NCBI GenBank assembly: GCA_028565715.1
Contig: JAOXYC010226459.1
Location: 1-16,232 of the forward strand
Length of the DNA: 16,232 nt
Reading direction: 5' to 3'
DNA from: Phoronis pallida
Lineage: Eukaryota > Phoronida > Phoronidae
The notes beneath the pieces are model-generated. The model was given only the letters and a program-made list of their open reading frames with translations, was not told where the DNA came from and searched no databases. A program made the translations under genes and the position numbers. Positions 7,101 to 13,100 of this stretch are shown in pieces (positions within the stretch are counted from its first letter, which is position 1; each line of letters opens with the position of its first letter).

Positions 7101-10100
7101 CACAGGTGGCCAATGTGACTTGATGGAATATCTCGACGGGTCACCAAGACGAATGAGATCAACTATAACGTATTAACACCCGCATGTTTTTTCGATAAAG
7201 AATGAAGGTAGTAACAAAAATTGGCAAGGAAAAATGATCAAATTGTGTAAAAGAAACTGATTAAAACGTCGTTTTTCAATAATTGATAATTCTACATTCG
7301 TAAGTAACGATGTATGAGTTTAATTAACCTATTTGCAAATGACTATGCACAAAAATGAAAATCAGCCTTGTAAATGTGCCCATTTGCAAATGAGCATCAT
7401 AGACAAAAATACAAATTGAATATTCATCTTACATCATTGATTGGATGTTGGAGATACTCAAACGCCGACTGTTCCGCATCCCCCTCGTCAAACAGTGGGT
7501 CCCCCTGGTGGTTCAGTAACATATTACTCATTGCTTGGACCGTCGGTTCCTGTTCTGAGCCCATTTCAGTATCAGACTCAGAGTCACTCAGACCTAGCAA
7601 AGTGGAAAATTCAAGTCTCAATTCATCACTGGAAATATATGAATATGTTTAGATTGCAATTAGCGAAATGCACTTTATCACACATTTACCATTGTTTTCG
7701 ATGTCCTAATTGTATTCTACTCTGGGGACTATTACGACATATCTGGTTGCACGTGCCTTTCAAAGTATGCGAGGAAGTTTCATGCTCCGGTTTAATGCTC
7801 AGTGTTTAAGCCAGAGAAGTTACTCAGAATTTCCAGATTTTTGTGTGTGATTCTCAAATTCATGGGGAGTAAAACAACATTTTATTGGATTCATAGAACT
7901 CGCCATATACTCGCTCTCTGATTTTTCAAAATCTCCTTCAATAAAATGTTGTATTACTCCCAATTCATTGTAAGAATCACTTCGTCATCTGATATTTCAT
8001 TAAGTTAAATTTGTTGGAAATCTGTTTATCAATCACAATGTTTGCCTAAGTCAGCATGTTTCATACCTGAAGTTATCTCCCCTGCATGTTTATCCTGGTC
8101 ACTCAGTTTTGTAGCTGCTTCTTTGTGTACGGAATGTGAGTTGTCAAGACTTACTTTTCCTGAAATATGAGAAAATGTTACTAAAATATGCAGATACTTT
8201 TAATGCTTTCTTTTAATAAAATTGTATTGACTGCAATCAATAACTCATCAAAAAGAATGTTCAGCTAAGCCTGCGGAGCTAGGCCTGAATGAACGAAATA
8301 ATGCAAAAGGTCTCGAATACAGTTGAAAGTCTTTTTAATCAATCTGACAGTTAAAGTTGTTGATCATTGATTTAGTTAATTGTGACTTTTCCGTCCATAA
8401 AATCCTTTTTTCGCACCATTCAACAACTGGAGTGTTGGTGGCTTAGTGGTAAAACCTGCGCCTCGAATGCTAGAGGTCCACTATTTGACCCCGTCTATGG
8501 GCACTGAAACTTGCGAGCATAAACAAAAAGTTTCTATCAGCCCGTGCTCAGTGCTAGTGCCTTCAGTCCATTGAAGTTTGGCTTATGCTCCGAAAGGAGG
8601 TGGACAGGTATACTTTTATACTTACCTTTAAGTGGGTCGTGATCAACACTACCTTTATGGGCACTATCTGGGGCCACACTTAGTAAGGACATGGTGCGAG
8701 CTGCAGCCGGCGTTGACACAAATGACGTGCAGTAGAGAGACTTAACCATATTCCAGGTCTGCGCAACCTGTAATTAAATGATAATCAAAAAACTTATTTT
8801 TGTACCAGAACAAAAAAGAAGTTGTTCATAAAAAAAGATGCAATTGTGAAAATGTATTATTCTTCTTGATGTATATCCTTCTTCAAAATTAGAAAAATAA
8901 AATGTTAAAACCTACATTTTTAGAGAACAATTACTTGTTAAATCCTACACAAATCGTCCAAAAAGCATTTAGTGTAGGATTCCCCAAGCTAGTAGTGGTA
9001 ATGCGTTTTGATATCACAAATATTTTTGATACCACAAAGAACATTTACAATAAAAATTGAATTTAGGAGTCTCCCGAAGGCACAGGACTTTTATATGGCA
9101 TGACCTTTACTTTGAAAAAATATTTGAAAGGTAGAATTCATTCTTTATTTTTAATCTGAATCATACTACCTGAGGTCTGTTTAAGTCAGTTGCCACGGCT
9201 GCATTGTGGTCACACAATTCTTCCAGTTGTTTACCACTCAGAATGTATCTCTGAGCTGACTGGATAAAATGTTCCTGCAAGGGCAAAGTAGAACTTCAGA
9301 CATTCAAGAATGATAACATTTTTGAGCAATGCATGTGTAAACCCATTGCAATCCTGAGTTTTATAAAAGAAGCAAAATACTGAAATGAGATTTTTCTCTC
9401 AAAATTCAAACTAATGATGTTGTTTAGAAGAGAGGTAGGTCTTGATGAGCTTCACAACGTAGATCAGCGTCACTCACAAAAAATTACTTGTTTTCCCCAA
9501 ACATGAAATGGAATTTAACTTAAACACATACATCGCTACTTACGAATGTCGAATTATCAATTATTAAAATACGACGTTTTCATCCGTTTCTTTAACACAG
9601 TTTGATCATTTTTCGTTGCCAATGTGTGTTACTATACTACCTTCATTCTTTATGGAAAACAAAGACTAGAGGTAAAACGTTACAGTTGATCTCAGTTATT
9701 TTGTCACCCGAAAGATATTTCATCAAGTCACATAGGCCGCCTGAAAAGAGATTTCCGGAATAAGCGAAGGTAGTTATTCGTTCAGATGAATGTAAGGATG
9801 CAATTTGTAACAACAATTCCAATGCAATTGACCTTATTCAATAGTTGATGATTTCACATTCGTAAGTAGCGATGTATAACTATAAAATATTTTTTCGAAT
9901 TCAAACCTCATCATTGTTGTTGAACACGAACACCATGCTATTGACGTTTGTGAAGAGTTCTGTCTTGCCAGGCATGTTGGTTTTGCGGAAGATGTTGGGT
10001 AATTTACTAGCCGATGCAGAACTTGTGAGACGAGTTGCTGAAAATAATTATATAATGAGCATAAGACTTACAAACTAAGAGACAATCTTTGCTTTTGCCG

Positions 10101-13100
10101 TAATTTAACATGAATGATGCCCAGGAAATTTTTAAAGGAAGGTTTACTGTGAAAATTTCCAATGGTTGTTGTATTTTATTTTCGACATAATATGACACTA
10201 TGTACATGCCCTTTTTGCTGGCGGATTAATAATAAAATGAAAAGAGGGAGGAAGAATCCAACCCATGATCTCTCGCTATCAAGGCAAGGGTCTTAACAAT
10301 TGGACAACAGACAGTTCTGATGATTCTGCAATCAATCTAAAAACATTAAGTAAGTTAGACTCTCATCTGGATAGTGAAAGATCGGGAGTATAATTCCCCG
10401 TAGATGAGGATGACTTTTCTGCATGCTTTTCATTTAATCAAAAAAAATTGACCATCTTGGCCTCTGTACTTACTAGCTAATTTATCAGACATAGCATAGG
10501 TCACATCACCGTGGATATTGAGGTCCACACAGACTGGGTTGGCATGATCTGCAGGCCGCATGGCATCTCTGAACATGTGCTGAACCATTGTAGAGTCTTT
10601 ACTACTTGACATGAACACATGTGGGTCATGCTTCCATTCAATATCTAGGAGTGGATATAAGAATGAAATTCAATAGAAGATGTCTTGTAACATTCTGGTA
10701 TTTGAGTACTTGCAAAATGTTTTTCATCATCATTTATGTTTTTAGACCTAGATATTTCTAATTATCCATTATAACTTTTATCAGCAATCAAGTTTCAAAA
10801 ATAACATTGGCTGATGGAAAAAGTTAAAATCAACAAAAAAATGCTAATTATATAAAAATCCTTTTCAAATTACCAGTGACAACATCCTTGTGTTCACAAA
10901 AAGCTGCGAATGGTATATATGGTCTTCGTATGTCCCACACATTAATGTTGAAATCCACCAACAGGGAGCAGCTTGCAATATGAAACTTGCGCTGCGGTCG
11001 CCATTTTACTCGAGCAACAGATGCAATGGTCTGGATTGTATGTGTGCATTGTGGTCTGTTGGAAATTTCCCATACCTATGAAACAGCATGACTTTGTTTT
11101 TAAATAATAATTAACTTGAATGTTATAGCAGCCCATAAATAATAATTAACTTGAATGTTATAGCAGCCCAAAGGCTGAATTATTACAACTTAAATTTTTC
11201 ATGATAATGGCAAATTTGAGAATGACACTGCCTTTTTGGTGTGACCTTGCTCCTTGTTTTCTTCGTCATTAGAATCAAAGAGAAATTCAGAAGAGAGGGT
11301 ATGGTCAAATGGTCACAAAAGTCATCCCTTTCAGGTCAGGATTGTAAATTGAACCCAGGATATAATGTTCATTGACTGGTATTTTGAGGAGGTACGTTCT
11401 AAACCAAAAAAATATAGAAAAAGTAGGCCTACCTTGACTAGTTTATCTCTACCCGCCGTAGCAATCCAATTCCTCTCATCGGGATGCCAGTCTAGTGTAA
11501 ACACGTGATCACCATGTGCAGTGAACTCTTTCTGAAATGTGACTGGCATACGAAGATCCCAAAACTGAAATATATCAATGTCAAAATAACACAATTTTAA
11601 GAAAAATAAACTGTATTTGCAATTACGCCATCAATTCATCTACTTTTTGACATGGATTTATAAAGTACTATTTAAGTCCAAGTTTTTGATTGTCTCATAA
11701 ACATTTGAAGTGCCCTTTGCTCAGTGGTTAATCTCTAGGCGACTCAACACAATGGTTGTGGGTGTTACTGCTGGCCCAGGAACTTTCAATTGGGCTAGAC
11801 TAGGATGGCATTTTGAGTGTTAAGCAATCACTGTGCATCCTAGGCTGCGCAAGGCTGTCTGCTCACTGGGAAATTAAAGACAGCGACTTCAGAGGTATCT
11901 AAGTGTTACTATTTAAAAATACACACATTGTTATGTCTAAAATAAAATACATTTGTTAACTTTTTAAAGTTGTTTTTATGAAAAAAACTTTTTGTCCTGA
12001 TGTTCTACACTTCTCCAGTCCGTGAAAATGTTAGCCGGATACCATGTGACTTTAAAACCTGGGCCAATATGGTTGAAATCAGTTTCGGGAATTCTGAATG
12101 CGGTCAAGGATAATTACGGATTACTAATTGAAGGTATATCATGTGTTGAAGGTGAGGGTGGATATACTTTGCTTAAAGCATATAAAAAACATACAGAAAG
12201 ACCATTTTAGTGTGCTCCTTGGCCTTTAAAGGTACTCTAGTGAACAAATCCAGAGCCTGGGTGAAGATGTCGGAGAGTTAAATTAGCACTAGGAATGGCC
12301 ATTATTTTATTGCCTTGAAAGGAGAATCTCAGATGTCATAAATGCCATGATTCAAAAATTCATAATTTAACATTGCTATGTCTATTTAACTATTCACATC
12401 CATTAACTGACCTGTACAAAGCCATTCTCATAGGCAGATGCAAACTGATTTGGTATATGTGGACTAAAGCTGACATCTCGGACATTTTCTGATTTCCCAA
12501 AAAATGTGCTTGCAACTTCTTTCTTCCTGAGATCCTAAATCAGAAGAAAGGGTTTCTTGTAAGTAAAATATTATATTTTAACAAAAAATATCAAGATCAT
12601 CCAAATGAGATGATCTTTGGAACAAGACTGACCCCTTGGACAAAAACTTTTGATTAAAGACACAATAGCAAAATAAAGGTAACAGCTAAAGGGCTCATTA
12701 ATGAAATTCCTATATAATGATGACATACTGCAACAATAAATGAGTTAGAGTTTTTGAATACATTTATTGGTCCTAAAAAATATTTGCGTAATAATATTTA
12801 CAACAATAAACATTCAATATTAGAGTTATCTTTAATACGTTGCGATGCGAAGCTGAATTGCATAAATAATCATTTATCTGTTCCGGCAACCATTTGATCA
12901 CATCAAGTGACCTACTGAACTCAACTGAGGAAAATGTTTAGCTAGCTGGCTCCGATAGCTCAGTGGCAGTAATCAGGAGGTCCTGGGTTCGTGCCCCAGT
13001 CGGGCCATGAAACATTTTTCAAAAACATTTTTCTCAGTTGAGGAAATTAGGTCACGTGATGTGATCAAATGGTTGCCGGAACATATTTATATAACAATAA

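Noticed and set aside
7330-7395. Two ATTTGCAAAT palindromes as octamer (POU) binding sites
   Set aside because: The motif is easily produced in AT-rich intron sequence, and the flanks look like a loose direct repeat. No promoter lies nearby.
7441-7809. 122-codon plus-strand ORF
   Set aside because: Antisense shadow of WDR24 exon 13. The minus-strand frame has the splice sites and the acidic-linker composition.
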